Shown here in pieces: positions 1 to 7,862 of a stretch of 64,000 nucleotides of DNA. The DNA comes from Mesorhizobium sp. YM1C-6-2. Lineage in GTDB: Bacteria; Pseudomonadota; Alphaproteobacteria; Rhizobiales; Rhizobiaceae. A model generated the notes under the pieces. That model was given only the letters and a program-made list of their open reading frames with translations, was not told the DNA's origin and did not search any database. A program made the position numbers and the translations under genes. The stretch spans positions 22,269-86,268 of the forward strand of contig NZ_RCIZ01000014.1 of NCBI RefSeq assembly GCF_003666685.1, written 5' to 3'. Position 1 is the stretch's first letter. Each line of letters begins with the position of its first letter.

Positions 1-417
1 CGTGTACGCGGCCTGTCGACCGGCGCCGACGATTATCTGGTGAAGCCGTTCTCGACGCCGGAATTCATGGCGCGGGTGAGGGCGCTCCTGCGGCGTGCCA
101 AGCCCGAGGTCCTGTCTTCGGTGCTCAAGGTTGGCGACATCATGCTCGACCGCGAGGCGCACCGCGTCTACCGCAAGAAGAACGAGATCAAGCTCGGCCC
201 GACCGAGTTCCGCCTGCTCGAATTCATGATGCGCCATCCCGGCCGCGTCTTCTCGCGCAGCCAGCTGCTCGACAATGTCTGGGGCGAGACGATCTATATC
301 GACGAGCGCACGGTCGACGTCCATGTCGGCCGCCTGCGCAAGGCGGTGAACAACGGCCGTATGCCGGATGTCATCCGAACCATACGCGGGGCCGGCTACG
401 CCATCCGCGAGGACTGA
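1..417 (+). CDS. phoB: Phosphate regulon response regulator PhoB, 5'-truncated by window edge
   Basis: The reading frame is open from base 1, so the gene begins upstream of the window. The first visible residues are the end of a receiver domain, with the GADDYLVKPF signature that carries the conserved Lys. An OmpR/PhoB winged-helix DNA-binding domain follows, with GPTEFRLLEF, the recognition-helix region (RSQLLDNVWG), and a C-terminal RTVDVHVGRLRKA and RGAGY. This combination is characteristic of PhoB, which activates phosphate-starvation genes when phosphorylated by PhoR. The phosphoacceptor Asp lies outside the window. The assignment as PhoB rather than another OmpR-family regulator rests on overall similarity. 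The usual neighbour phoU would be upstream, out of sight. Confidence 0.85.
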   Translation, partial: RVRGLSTGADDYLVKPFSTPEFMARVRALLRRAKPEVLSSVLKVGDIMLDREAHRVYRKKNEIKLGPTEFRLLEFMMRHPGRVFSRSQLLDNVWGETIYIDERTVDVHVGRLRKAVNNGRMPDVIRTIRGAGYAIRED

Positions 418-421
418 CCGG

Positions 422-1663
422 TCAGGCGAGTTCCTTGCCGGCGCTTTCCGGCGTGTCCGTGCGCGTGGCGAATATCTCCTGATCGACGAAGGTGAGCGCC
501 CGCATCGCGCAGCCTTGCCGGATGAGCGGCAGTTCGTCCGTCACCGCATCGAAGGAGATGGCGTCCGAATGCTGCCCGCCGGCGGTCTCGGCTATCGCGG
601 CGCGGATATGCGGCTCCATCAGGTCGAAAGCGTCCGCACCGCCGCCGATGAAGGCGATGGGGGCGGGGTCTATCAGCGCGAACAGGCTTCCGATGCCGTA
701 GCCGATCGCCGTGCCGGCCTTGCGGTAGGCCTCGCGCTCCGGGCCCTCGGCGGCGCGGGCGCGGGCGGCGACCGCCTGCATGTCGGCATTGCTCACGCTG
801 TCCTCGGGCATCGAAAATTCGCTTTTCTGCTGCGCATTGCGCCAGATCGCGTAGTCGCCGGCATAGGCCTCGACGCATCCGCGCCGGCCGCAGCGGCAGA
901 GCGCGCCGCCGGGTTGGTGGATCATGTGGCCGAACTCGCCGCCGGAGGATCGGGTGCCGGTGAAGAGTTCGCCTTTCAGCACCAGCCCCATGCCGATGCC
1001 GTGCGACAGGAGCATGGCGATGAAGTCGTTGCGATAGCGGCTCGGATCGCGCCAGCGCAGCGCCATCGCCATCATGTTGCAGTCGTTCTCGACCCTCGTC
1101 GGTATGGCGATCTCGTGCTCCAGTATGTCAGCGAACGGAATATCCCGATGCGGCGTGATCGGCGACCAGAGCATGGCGCGTGCAGCGGCGTCGGTTATGC
1201 CCTGGATGGCGAGCACGATGCGCAGCGGCTTGCCGCGGCCGGTATGGCCTGCCGTTAGCCGGCGCAGCATGGCGACGAGTTCCGAGACGAGATCGTCCCT
1301 CTGGACGGCCGCCGTCGACACGTTGTGCTTCTCCTCTGCGACCATGCCGCCGGCATAGTCGATGATCGCAGCCGAAAGGTGGTTCAGCGAAAGCACCGCG
1401 ACGGCGACGGTTCCAGCCTTCGGATCGAGCGCCAGCGCCACCTGAGGTCGCCCGCGCCGCGCCGCCGGCAGCTCGCCGCCCTTCGGTTCGGCGAGAATGC
1501 CCTCGGCGATCAGATCGGCCGAGATTGCCGAAATGGTCGAATGGCTGAGGCCGGTGGCGGCGGCGATTTCTGTGCGCGACGGCTGGCCGGACCGGCGCAC
1601 CGCGGAGATGACCATCGCGCGATTGCGGCGGCGCAGATCGTCATGGCGGATTCCAGCCGTCAT
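422..1663 (-). CDS. ROK family transcriptional regulator
   Basis: 413-residue protein with an N-terminal MarR-like winged helix (TEIAAATGLSHSTIS) that represses sugar-related genes. A ROK (repressor/ORF/kinase) sugar-binding domain follows. The ROK zinc motif CRCGRRGCVE is visible and the glycine-rich segment HGIGMGLVL precedes it. The start at 1663 is preferred over an upstream GTG/ATG extension because AAAGGAAA lies just upstream and the conserved fold begins here. The gene is convergent with phoB, with only 4 bases between the stops. No sugar genes lie next to it, so its ligand cannot be named. Confidence 0.85.
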   Translation of the reverse strand: MTAGIRHDDLRRRNRAMVISAVRRSGQPSRTEIAAATGLSHSTISAISADLIAEGILAEPKGGELPAARRGRPQVALALDPKAGTVAVAVLSLNHLSAAIIDYAGGMVAEEKHNVSTAAVQRDDLVSELVAMLRRLTAGHTGRGKPLRIVLAIQGITDAAARAMLWSPITPHRDIPFADILEHEIAIPTRVENDCNMMAMALRWRDPSRYRNDFIAMLLSHGIGMGLVLKGELFTGTRSSGGEFGHMIHQPGGALCRCGRRGCVEAYAGDYAIWRNAQQKSEFSMPEDSVSNADMQAVAARARAAEGPEREAYRKAGTAIGYGIGSLFALIDPAPIAFIGGGADAFDLMEPHIRAAIAETAGGQHSDAISFDAVTDELPLIRQGCAMRALTFVDQEIFATRTDTPESAGKELA

Positions 1664-1943
1664 TTTCCTTTGTGTCTCCCCTGACGGTGGCCCGGAGCCA
1701 TGAGAAGACCCCTGCCTGACCTCAACGACAAAACATCGTCTGGCGTGCCTTGCCAAGTCATTCCTGGCGCAGTCCGTAAAATTGAATGACAGGGGATGTC
1801 CGCGTCACCGAAACGGCGAGGAAAAAGTGCTTTGCATGATCATTTCGACGCCTTGCAAGAGGCGCAGTTCCGCTGAAAAACGGGAGGTTGCGACCATACG
1901 CATGGCGGGCCGGGGGTGGCCCCCTGAATTTTGCGTTGTATAG

Positions 1944-3590
1944 ATGGGGTCGAGCGTCGATAAGGGGGTCCGAGGCTCCAGAAAACCAGGTCGGCGATTG
2001 AAAAAGCATTTCCCCATAGTCGCCTTCGCCGCCGTCGCTCTCGCCAGCCTGGCGATGGCCGGTTTCGCCTATCTGGCGGCGGAAGAGGCGACCCGCATCA
2101 AATTCGAGGCCACGGCCGACGACGCGCTGAATCGCATCCAGAGCCGGGTCGACCTGCATCTGTCGCTGCTGCGCGAACTGGACGCATTTTTCTCTGCCCG
2201 CGCGGGCCAGGTGACGGGGGGCGAGTTCAAGACCTATTTCGAGGCGCTGCAGGTCGAGAAGAATTTCGAGGGACTGCAGTCGCTTGGCCTTCTCGGGGTA
2301 GGAAAACCCGGTGACGAGGCGCTTCTCGAACAGGCGATCAGCGAGCGGCTGAACGTCGAGAAGCCGATCTTTCCGCCCACGTCTGACGGCGACTGGCGGA
2401 TGCCGGTGCTGTTGATGGAGCCGTTCGATCGGGACCGGATCGGCTACGACATGTTCAGCGACCCGCAGGCGCGCGAAGCGATCCTCGCCGCGATGGAGAC
2501 GGGCGAGGCGCGGGCGACCGGCCGCACGCTTCTCGGGCCTCAGCTAGGCGTGCAGGCATCTCCGGGTTTCCTGCTGTTCTCGACGCTGGAACGGCCCGGC
2601 GCGCCCGAAGCCCAGCCGATAGGCATGCTCTTCGCCGCGTTCCGCACCCAGGAACTGGTCAAGTCCGCGCTGGACAAGTTCCCGGCGCTGCCGGTCAATG
2701 CCAGGGTGTTCGACGGCGGCAGCGACGCGGCGAACCTGTTGTTCCAGTCGGAGGCCGAGCCCGCATACGGCGTGGATTTCACCACGGTCCGGCAACTGCT
2801 CGTCGCCGGCAGACCGTGGACCATAGAATTCCGGCCGACGGCGGGCTTCACGCGGCCGTCCTCGCCGGTCGTCCCGTTGCTGCTCGGCCTGTTCGGCGTC
2901 CTGCTCGCCGTGGCGATCGCGCTGTTGCAGCGCTATCAGGCGCGCGCCTATGACGCGATGTCGAAGCTGCAGGAGGCGGCGGAGAGCAGCCTTCTCGAAA
3001 AGGACCTGATGCTTCAGGAGATGAAGCATCGCATCAAGAACTCGATCACCCGCGTGCTGGCGATCGCGCGCCAGACGGCGGCCAACGCCAAGGACATAGG
3101 CGAATTCCAGGAATCCTTCTCGGCGCGCCTGCAGGCGATGGCCGCGTCCCAGGACATGCTGACCCGCTCGCGCTGGCAGAAGGCCGATCTCGGCGAACTG
3201 CTGCGCATCGAGCTTGCGCAGGTCTTCGGCAAGGAGCTGCCGGGCGGCATGCTCAGCGGGCCCCGGGTCATGCTGTCGGAAACGGCGACCCAGGCGCTCG
3301 GTCTGACCTTCCACGAACTGGCCACCAACGCGCTGAAATATGGCGAAGCCGGCAATTCGACCGATGCGCTGAAAGTGGAATGGCGGCTGACGGACGAAGG
3401 CGACATGCTGGCGCTTTTCTGGCGGGAGACGAGCAACGCTGCCGTGACGCCGCCCGAAAAGCCGGGTTTCGGCACCCGGCTCATCGATATGAACATCACC
3501 CGCGAACTGAAGGGCACGATCCGGCGCGACTATCGGGCGGATGGCCTGCATATCGAGATCGAGATACCGCTGGGCGGTATGAGAAACTGA
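1944..3590 (+). CDS. CHASE-domain HWE family sensor histidine kinase
   Basis: 548-residue inner-membrane sensor kinase. A first TM segment lies around residues 23-46, then a periplasmic CHASE domain (roughly 55-290), a second TM (about 310-330) and a short coiled linker. The kinase core has the H-box MKHRIKNS and the N-box TFHELATNALKYG. The W-R-E in LFWRE marks the HWE/HisKA_2 family. Kinases of this class commonly feed PhyR in the alphaproteobacterial general stress response, and phyR is 2.5 kb downstream, so that role is a reasonable inference. The start is uncertain: a TTG at 1998 preceded by AGGTCGG would remove the basic leader. Confidence 0.8.
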   Translation: MGSSVDKGVRGSRKPGRRLKKHFPIVAFAAVALASLAMAGFAYLAAEEATRIKFEATADDALNRIQSRVDLHLSLLRELDAFFSARAGQVTGGEFKTYFEALQVEKNFEGLQSLGLLGVGKPGDEALLEQAISERLNVEKPIFPPTSDGDWRMPVLLMEPFDRDRIGYDMFSDPQAREAILAAMETGEARATGRTLLGPQLGVQASPGFLLFSTLERPGAPEAQPIGMLFAAFRTQELVKSALDKFPALPVNARVFDGGSDAANLLFQSEAEPAYGVDFTTVRQLLVAGRPWTIEFRPTAGFTRPSSPVVPLLLGLFGVLLAVAIALLQRYQARAYDAMSKLQEAAESSLLEKDLMLQEMKHRIKNSITRVLAIARQTAANAKDIGEFQESFSARLQAMAASQDMLTRSRWQKADLGELLRIELAQVFGKELPGGMLSGPRVMLSETATQALGLTFHELATNALKYGEAGNSTDALKVEWRLTDEGDMLALFWRETSNAAVTPPEKPGFGTRLIDMNITRELKGTIRRDYRADGLHIEIEIPLGGMRN

Positions 3591-3642
3591 AACCCGGCTA
3601 AGCAAGAACGCCAGGCAAGAAAATCAGACAAAAGAAAAGCCA

Positions 3643-3662
3643 TCCCGGCGACCAAGCCGGGA
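3643..3662 (-). terminator. Possible terminator between convergent genes
   Basis: CCCGGC-6-GCCGGG hairpin lies between the stop of the CHASE-HWE kinase and the stop of the glycine-zipper lipoprotein. On the minus strand it is followed by a T-rich run (GGCTTTTCTTTTG). It may serve the lipoprotein gene. Confidence 0.4.
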
Positions 3663-3708
3663 CAGCCCTTGTCTTTGGGAGCGGCTGGCGCCGCCCGCCG
3701 TGTTCGCC

Positions 3709-3960
3709 TTAGCGGCAGCGAGCCTCGTAGATACGGCCGTTGCGGTCGCGATAGCGGCACCAGCCGTCGCGGGTCGCCTTGCCGAGCAGCACGCCGGATG
3801 CCGCGCCAACCACGCCGCCGACGATCGCACCGCCCGCGTCGCCCGTGGCCAGAGCGCCGATACCGGCACCCACCAGGCCGCCGGTCGCCGCGTCCTGTTC
3901 GGCAGTCGTGCAGCCGGCCAGCGCCACCATGGCGGCAACGGCAAAGATAGTCTTTCTCAT
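3709..3960 (-). CDS. Small glycine-zipper outer-membrane lipoprotein
   Basis: 83-residue protein. It has a signal peptide with lipobox LAGC (Cys17 of the chosen start), then a glycine/alanine-rich hydrophobic stretch (GGLVGAGIGALATGDAGG and following) of the glycine-zipper type, and a short basic C-terminus with two Cys residues (WCRYRDRNGR, ARC). The start at 3960 is set by GAGGAG 8 bases upstream, so a longer upstream reading frame is discarded. Such lipoproteins (YMGG/SlyB-like) are thought to stabilise the envelope. No EcfG-type promoter is visible in front of this one, unlike its neighbours. Confidence 0.8.
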   Translation of the reverse strand: MRKTIFAVAAMVALAGCTTAEQDAATGGLVGAGIGALATGDAGGAIVGGVVGAASGVLLGKATRDGWCRYRDRNGRIYEARCR

Positions 3961-4029
3961 AAAAGGCTCCTCAGTTTGGTCGTCCCGCCCTCTCATAGCA
4001 CGCAACGGCGGTTTTTTGCGCGCCGGAAA

Positions 4030-4356
4030 CTATTCTTGGCTAAGATAGTCTTTTTCGCGGCTTTCCGGCCTGGATGCAATCATGATTTCGGGCACTTCGA
4101 TCATGGCATAGAGCGTCCCATCCGGCTTGACGTCCCACACCAGCTTGGCGTCTTCTTCCTCGATTGCCGGGTCGACCTCGACGCATTGGCCGAAGACCTG
4201 GGGATGCTTGGTCGTGAAAAGGCTGATCGACGGCTGCAGATCGCCTTCGCATTCCTCCACCGTTTCGTAAACGGCCACCGGCGGCGGCAGTTCGCTGCAT
4301 TGTGCAAGATCGTCCGAGCATCCGATTATCAGCAGCAAGGCGGCTATGTGTTCCAT
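4030..4356 (-). CDS. Conserved secreted protein of unknown function
   Basis: 108-residue protein. The N-terminus MEHIAALLLIIGCSDDLAQC is hydrophobic and could be a signal peptide or a lipobox-like IIGC. The rest is acidic with regularly placed Cys residues (about 14, 20, 36, 60), suggesting a disulfide-bonded periplasmic protein. The ATG at 4356 is preferred over the GTG at 4365 because GAGAGGTG sits 6 bases upstream. A perfect EcfG-type promoter lies about 50 bases upstream, so it is probably a general stress gene. I do not recognise a named family. Confidence 0.7.
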   Translation of the reverse strand: MEHIAALLLIIGCSDDLAQCSELPPPVAVYETVEECEGDLQPSISLFTTKHPQVFGQCVEVDPAIEEEDAKLVWDVKPDGTLYAMIEVPEIMIASRPESREKDYLSQE

Positions 4357-4403
4357 GGCAGTCACCTCTCACAACGAGAGAACGACCCCTCTCAAGCCGG
4401 AAA

Positions 4404-4429
4404 AACGCCGTGGCTGCCGGGATGGTTCC
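4404..4429 (-). promoter_or_regulatory. EcfG-type promoter for the 108-aa secreted protein
   Basis: On the minus strand GGAAC (4429-4425), a 17-base spacer and CGTT (4407-4404) match the alphaproteobacterial general stress sigma consensus exactly. The predicted start of transcription is about 40 bases before the ATG at 4356. Confidence 0.7.
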
Positions 4430-4558
4430 CGCGGCGGCGGCTGCATGGCGGTAGCGAATCCGTGAAATCGCTCGTGCGGAGCCGTATCGGATTGATATCA
4501 CTGGATAAAAGGTAATCGCTCTCCGGGAGCTCCGGCCGGCTCCGTAGGCTCGCCGAAC

Positions 4559-5611
4559 CTATCCGGTCTCGAAATTCCCGAACGGGATGACCAGCCTGTA
4601 GTCAAGGGCGCCATTCTCGATCTTCAGGCTGGCGCTGCCGTTGAGCGAGGCCGGCACCACGCGTTCCAGCGCGACGCTGCCGAAGCGCTTCTCGCGCAGT
4701 TCCGGCTCGTTGTCGGTGGCGCCGATCTTCTCGTGCCAGGTCAGCAGCAGTGATTGTTGCCCGGCCGTATCGGGTTCGAGATGCGTCTCGAGCGAGACCT
4801 TTCCGCCCGGTCTCGACAGCGCCCCATAACTCACGGAATTGGCCACTAGCTCGTGCAGGGCCAGTCCAACATGCAGGGCGGCGTTCGGATTGAGCCAGGG
4901 CTTTTCGCCCGTCAGGCGCACGGCGTTTTCCGGCGTCGGGCGATAGCGGGACACCTGCTCCGCCACCAGCTCGCCGAGATCGGCGCCGCGCCAGTTGGAC
5001 GAGGTGACCAGATCCTGCGAGGAGGCCAGCGACTGCAGCCTTCCGTGGAAGCGCGCGAGGAATTCCTCGATCGTCGAGGAATGGCGTCCGGTCTGGGTGG
5101 CGATGCTCTGGATGATGGCGAGGAGGTTGCGCGAGCGATGGCTGACTTCGCGCAGCAGCACCCGCAAGGTCTTCTCGCGGCGCTTCTGCTCGCTGGTTTC
5201 GATGACGGTGGTGACGATGCCGTGCACCTCGCCGTCAGGCGCCAGGTCCGCGTCGATCCATAGATCGAACCACTGGTCCTCGCTCTGTCCCGGGACGCCG
5301 GGAATGCAGATGTCGAGGCGGTCGGAGGGCGCTCCCGAAAGCACCGCCTGCTTGGCGGCGATGACGGTTGCCGCGACTTCGGGCGGCAGGAAGTCGCCGT
5401 CTGACATGTCGGTTATGCTGCCTGGCGACCAGGAGGGCGGCACGTTCTGCGCCCAGGCCACGCGCAGGTCGGGATACTGGTACAGCACGGAAACGGCGGT
5501 GTTGCTGAGGGCCCGCGGTAATCCGAACGCGATCTGCGCGCCCATGTCGGGACTGGGCGGACCGGTCGCCCTCCTGTTCCCCTTCCTGTCCCCTCCGGAT
5601 GCTGACTTCAT
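4559..5611 (-). CDS. PAS-like sensor HWE family histidine kinase
   Basis: 350-residue cytoplasmic kinase without clear membrane segments. An N-terminal PAS-like region spans about residues 30-140. The HWE/HisKA_2 core follows: an H-box around EVSHRSRNLLAII, an N-box LALHELVANSVSYG, and the diagnostic W-H-E in LTWHEKIG. It lies two genes downstream of phyR on the same strand and is a good candidate for a PhyR kinase (PhyK-like), although that is inferred only from family and position. The Shine-Dalgarno before the ATG at 5611 is weak. No EcfG-type promoter is visible before it. Confidence 0.8.
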   Translation of the reverse strand: MKSASGGDRKGNRRATGPPSPDMGAQIAFGLPRALSNTAVSVLYQYPDLRVAWAQNVPPSWSPGSITDMSDGDFLPPEVAATVIAAKQAVLSGAPSDRLDICIPGVPGQSEDQWFDLWIDADLAPDGEVHGIVTTVIETSEQKRREKTLRVLLREVSHRSRNLLAIIQSIATQTGRHSSTIEEFLARFHGRLQSLASSQDLVTSSNWRGADLGELVAEQVSRYRPTPENAVRLTGEKPWLNPNAALHVGLALHELVANSVSYGALSRPGGKVSLETHLEPDTAGQQSLLLTWHEKIGATDNEPELREKRFGSVALERVVPASLNGSASLKIENGALDYRLVIPFGNFETG

Positions 5612-5711
5612 GATCTGGACCTGTGATTGGCACCGGACCGGGCTGTTCGTCTCCTATGCGGAGATCACAAGATACTGCTGGTGCTCTGCATGCGGTTGCT
5701 TGAAGAAAGGT

Positions 5712-5751
5712 CCGCCGGACAGAGCTCCGTTGGAAAAGCTCTGCCCGGCGG
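5712..5751 (-). terminator. Hairpin downstream of the DUF1328 gene
   Basis: Long inverted repeat CCGCCGG...CCGGCGG, extended inward by ACAGAGCT/AGCTCTGC around a 10-base loop. It lies 57 bases past the DUF1328 stop and is followed on the minus strand by CCTTTCTTC. It is probably a terminator separating the stress peptide from the kinase gene. Confidence 0.45.
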
Positions 5752-5807
5752 CAACTGGAAACCGATTGAGGGGTGCGGCTTCCAGCATTCGAGACTGGAG
5801 CGCCTCG

Positions 5808-5972
5808 TCACGCCCGGCGGAAGAGTCCGGCCAGAAGCGAGATCACGAGGAAGGCCAGGAACACGAAGAACAGGATCTGCGCGATGCCCGCGGATGTTCC
5901 GGCGATGCCGCCGAAGCCGAGCGCTCCGGCGATGATGGCGACAACAAGAAAAACAAGAGCCCAGTAAAGCAT
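5808..5972 (-). CDS. DUF1328 small membrane protein
   Basis: 54-residue protein made almost entirely of two hydrophobic helices, starting [20 protein letters not shown] and ending with the basic tail LLAGLFRRA. This is the YtjA/DUF1328 pattern, a family often strongly induced by stress and of unknown biochemical role. The ATG at 5972 has GAGGAG 8 bases upstream. A perfect EcfG promoter sits just before it, at 6004-6028, giving a short leader of about 25 bases. It lies between phyR and the HWE kinase and is transcribed in the same direction as both, but from its own promoter. Confidence 0.85.
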   Translation of the reverse strand: MLYWALVFLVVAIIAGALGFGGIAGTSAGIAQILFFVFLAFLVISLLAGLFRRA

Positions 5973-6003
5973 GATCGATCTCCTCGAATTCGGATGCGTC
6001 GGA

Positions 6004-6028
6004 AACGGCGCATCCGGTAATTTGTTCC
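6004..6028 (-). promoter_or_regulatory. EcfG-type promoter for the DUF1328 gene
   Basis: On the minus strand GGAAC (6028-6024), a 16-base spacer and CGTT (6007-6004) are present. It lies directly downstream of the phyR terminator, which supports an independent transcript. Confidence 0.72.
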
Positions 6029-6040
6029 GGAAACTCAACA

Positions 6041-6066
6041 AAAAGGCCGCCCTGCGGCGGCCTTTT
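6041..6066 (-). terminator. Rho-independent terminator of phyR
   Basis: GC-rich hairpin AAGGCCGC/GCGGCCTT followed on the minus strand by TTTTTGTT, 22 bases past the phyR stop codon. Confidence 0.8.
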
Positions 6067-6087
6067 CCCTAGCGGGCGAAGCGTGCC

Positions 6088-6882
6088 TCAGGCTGCTGCC
6101 TTGGCCTGCCGGTCGAAGAAGAGCGCCTGGCTGATCAACGCCTTCACCATGTCCGGATTGAAGGGCTTCGTGACCAGGAAGGCCGGTTCCGGCCTTTCGC
6201 CGGTGAGCAGGCGCTCGGGGAACGCGGTGATGAAGATCACCGGCACCGATGCCGTCGACAGGATTTCGTTGACCGCGTCGATGCCCGAACTGCCGTCGGC
6301 GAGCTGGATATCGGCGAGGATCATCTTGGCGCGCGAGTTCTTGAACATCGCGGTCGCCTCGGCATGGGTGCGTGCCGTGCCGACCACGCGGTGGCCGAGG
6401 CTCTCGACCATCTGCTCGATGTCCATGGCGATCAGCGGCTCGTCCTCGATGATCAGGATGTCCGTCGCGACCTGCCGCGAGATCTCGGCGCTCGCTTGGG
6501 TAAGCAGGTCGGTGAATTCCTCTTCGGTGGCGTCGAGGATCTCAGCGGCTTCCTCATTGGAGAAGCCTTCGACCGCGATCAGCAGGAAGGCCTGCCGTGT
6601 CCGTGGCGCAAGGGCGCCGAGATTGGCGGCGGTACGCTGCTCCCAGGCCGTCGGCGCGGTCTCCTGCGGCACGCGGATCGAGACCGCGGTGAAGAGCTGC
6701 GAGAAAAGACGATAGAGCGCGATGCGATCGCTGGAGGCTTTCGGAAAAATGCTTACATCGGCAATGACGGCTTCCAGCAGGGCCGCGACCAATGCGTCGC
6801 CGCTGTGCTGTGATCCGGACACCGCCCGTGAAAATCGCCGAAGGAAAGGCAAATGCGGGGCAATGGTTGCGGACAAACTCAT
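6088..6882 (-). CDS. phyR: General stress anti-anti-sigma response regulator PhyR
   Basis: 264-residue protein with the reversed architecture unique to PhyR. An N-terminal sigma-like domain (residues 1-130, related to the sigma2/sigma4 regions of EcfG) is joined to a C-terminal receiver. The receiver shows the acidic pair in IIEDEP, the phosphoacceptor Asp191 in LADIQLADG, a Thr in FITAFPE and the conserved Lys in LVTKPF. When phosphorylated, the sigma-like domain mimics EcfG and sequesters NepR, releasing the sigma factor. The start at 6882 has GGGAGACGG upstream. It is divergent from nepR-ecfG, and both are preceded by EcfG-type promoters. Confidence 0.96.
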   Translation of the reverse strand: MSLSATIAPHLPFLRRFSRAVSGSQHSGDALVAALLEAVIADVSIFPKASSDRIALYRLFSQLFTAVSIRVPQETAPTAWEQRTAANLGALAPRTRQAFLLIAVEGFSNEEAAEILDATEEEFTDLLTQASAEISRQVATDILIIEDEPLIAMDIEQMVESLGHRVVGTARTHAEATAMFKNSRAKMILADIQLADGSSGIDAVNEILSTASVPVIFITAFPERLLTGERPEPAFLVTKPFNPDMVKALISQALFFDRQAKAAA

Positions 6883-6941
6883 AGTGATCCGTCTCCCTCA
6901 AGTGACGTATTGAGATTTAGGGTAAAGACCCGAAGCCTTAC

Positions 6942-6966
6942 AACGTCAGCCGGCATCAAAAGTTCC
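6942..6966 (-). promoter_or_regulatory. EcfG-type promoter of phyR
   Basis: On the minus strand GGAAC (6966-6962), a 16-base spacer and CGTT (6945-6942). It implies positive autoregulation of phyR by EcfG. Confidence 0.78.
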
Positions 6967-6985
6967 AAAAAAAAGCGGCGACACG

Positions 6986-7010
6986 GGAACCATTCCGAAA
7001 TTGCTGCGTT
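6986..7010 (+). promoter_or_regulatory. EcfG-type promoter of nepR-ecfG
   Basis: GGAAC (6986-6990), a 16-base spacer and CGTT (7007-7010). Its upstream edge is only 19 bases from the divergent phyR promoter, so the two may interfere or be occupied together. Confidence 0.8.
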
Positions 7011-7112
7011 TAGCGGCCCGACAACAGGGCAACCGGCCAAAGGGGGCCTGGCGTAGTGTGGAATCATGATACGCTCGGCTTGAACCGGGGAAACAAGGGC
7101 AAAAAACCGACA

Positions 7113-7310
7113 ATGACGAAAAAATTCACCGCCGCGGAGGTCGCGACCCGTCGCAGGCCTGCCATGGCCGATCCGCTTGGACCGAACTCCGAGATCGGCC
7201 GCAAGCTGAAGCAGTATTACGACGAACTCGTGTCCGACGAAGTGCCGGACCGCTTCGCATCTCTGCTTTCCCAGCTTGAAAAAGCTGAAACCGTCCCGAA
7301 AAAGGGTTGA
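7113..7310 (+). CDS. nepR: Anti-sigma factor NepR
   Basis: 65-residue protein. The C-terminal two-helix core, which runs from about IGRKLKQYYDELV to EVPDRFASLLSQLE, is the conserved NepR segment that clamps EcfG or, under stress, phospho-PhyR. The N-terminal 30 residues are basic and probably disordered. The ATG at 7113 has AAGGGC 12 bases upstream. A GTG at 7056 would give a longer form, but it has no better ribosome site. The stop is 3 bases before the ecfG start, so the pair is translationally coupled. Confidence 0.93.
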   Translation: MTKKFTAAEVATRRRPAMADPLGPNSEIGRKLKQYYDELVSDEVPDRFASLLSQLEKAETVPKKG

Positions 7311-7313
7311 TGC

Positions 7314-7862
7314 ATGGCGGTCTCCGCAGCCTTCAAGACCGATCTGCTCGGCGCCATTCCCAGTCTGCGGGCCTTCGCGGTCTCGCTGTCGCAGAATGCC
7401 GACAGGGCCGACGACCTGGTCCAGGAAACGCTGGTCAAGGCCTGGGACAAGCATGAGAGCTTCCAGCCGGGCACCAACCTCAAGGCGTGGTTGTTCACCA
7501 TCCTGCGCAACGAATTCTATTCCCAGATGCGCAAGCGTGGTCGCGAGGTGCAGGATTCGGAAGGACTGATGACCGCAAGGCTCGCTGTCCATCCCAGCCA
7601 GCACGGCCAGCTCGATCTCAAGGATTTCAGGGCGGCGCTCGAGCAGCTTCCCGAAGACCAGCGCGAGGCGATCATCCTGATCGGAGCGTCCGGCTTCTCC
7701 TACGAGGAAGCCGCCGAGATATGCAATTGCGCGGTCGGCACCATAAAGAGCCGGGTCAGCCGGGCGCGCACCAGGCTTCAGGACATATTGCAGATTTCCG
7801 GAGAGGCCGATTTCGGGCCGGACGCCATCGCCTCGCAGGTGATGGGCTCAAGCGCAGCTTGA
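7314..7862 (+). CDS. ecfG: General stress ECF sigma factor EcfG
   Basis: 182-residue ECF15-type sigma factor. The sigma2 region holds SQNADRADDLVQETLVKAW and the promoter-melting segment around LKAWLFTILRNEFYS. Sigma4 (residues about 105-160) has the helix-turn-helix FSYEEAAEICNCAVGTIKSR. It directs RNA polymerase to GGAAC-N16/17-CGTT promoters, several of which are present nearby. It is transcribed with nepR from one such promoter, giving autoregulation. The last 15 bases overlap the convergent single-domain response regulator gene. Confidence 0.95.
   Translation: MAVSAAFKTDLLGAIPSLRAFAVSLSQNADRADDLVQETLVKAWDKHESFQPGTNLKAWLFTILRNEFYSQMRKRGREVQDSEGLMTARLAVHPSQHGQLDLKDFRAALEQLPEDQREAIILIGASGFSYEEAAEICNCAVGTIKSRVSRARTRLQDILQISGEADFGPDAIASQVMGSSAA

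Noticed and set aside
1861..1885. GTTCC and AACG near 1868-1882 as a possible EcfG promoter
   Set aside because: The two elements are in the wrong order and orientation for either strand.
5654..5788. 44-residue minus-strand frame between the DUF1328 gene and the HWE kinase
   Set aside because: There is no good ribosome site, and the sequence lies over the strong hairpin at 5712-5751. It looks like a terminator region rather than a gene.
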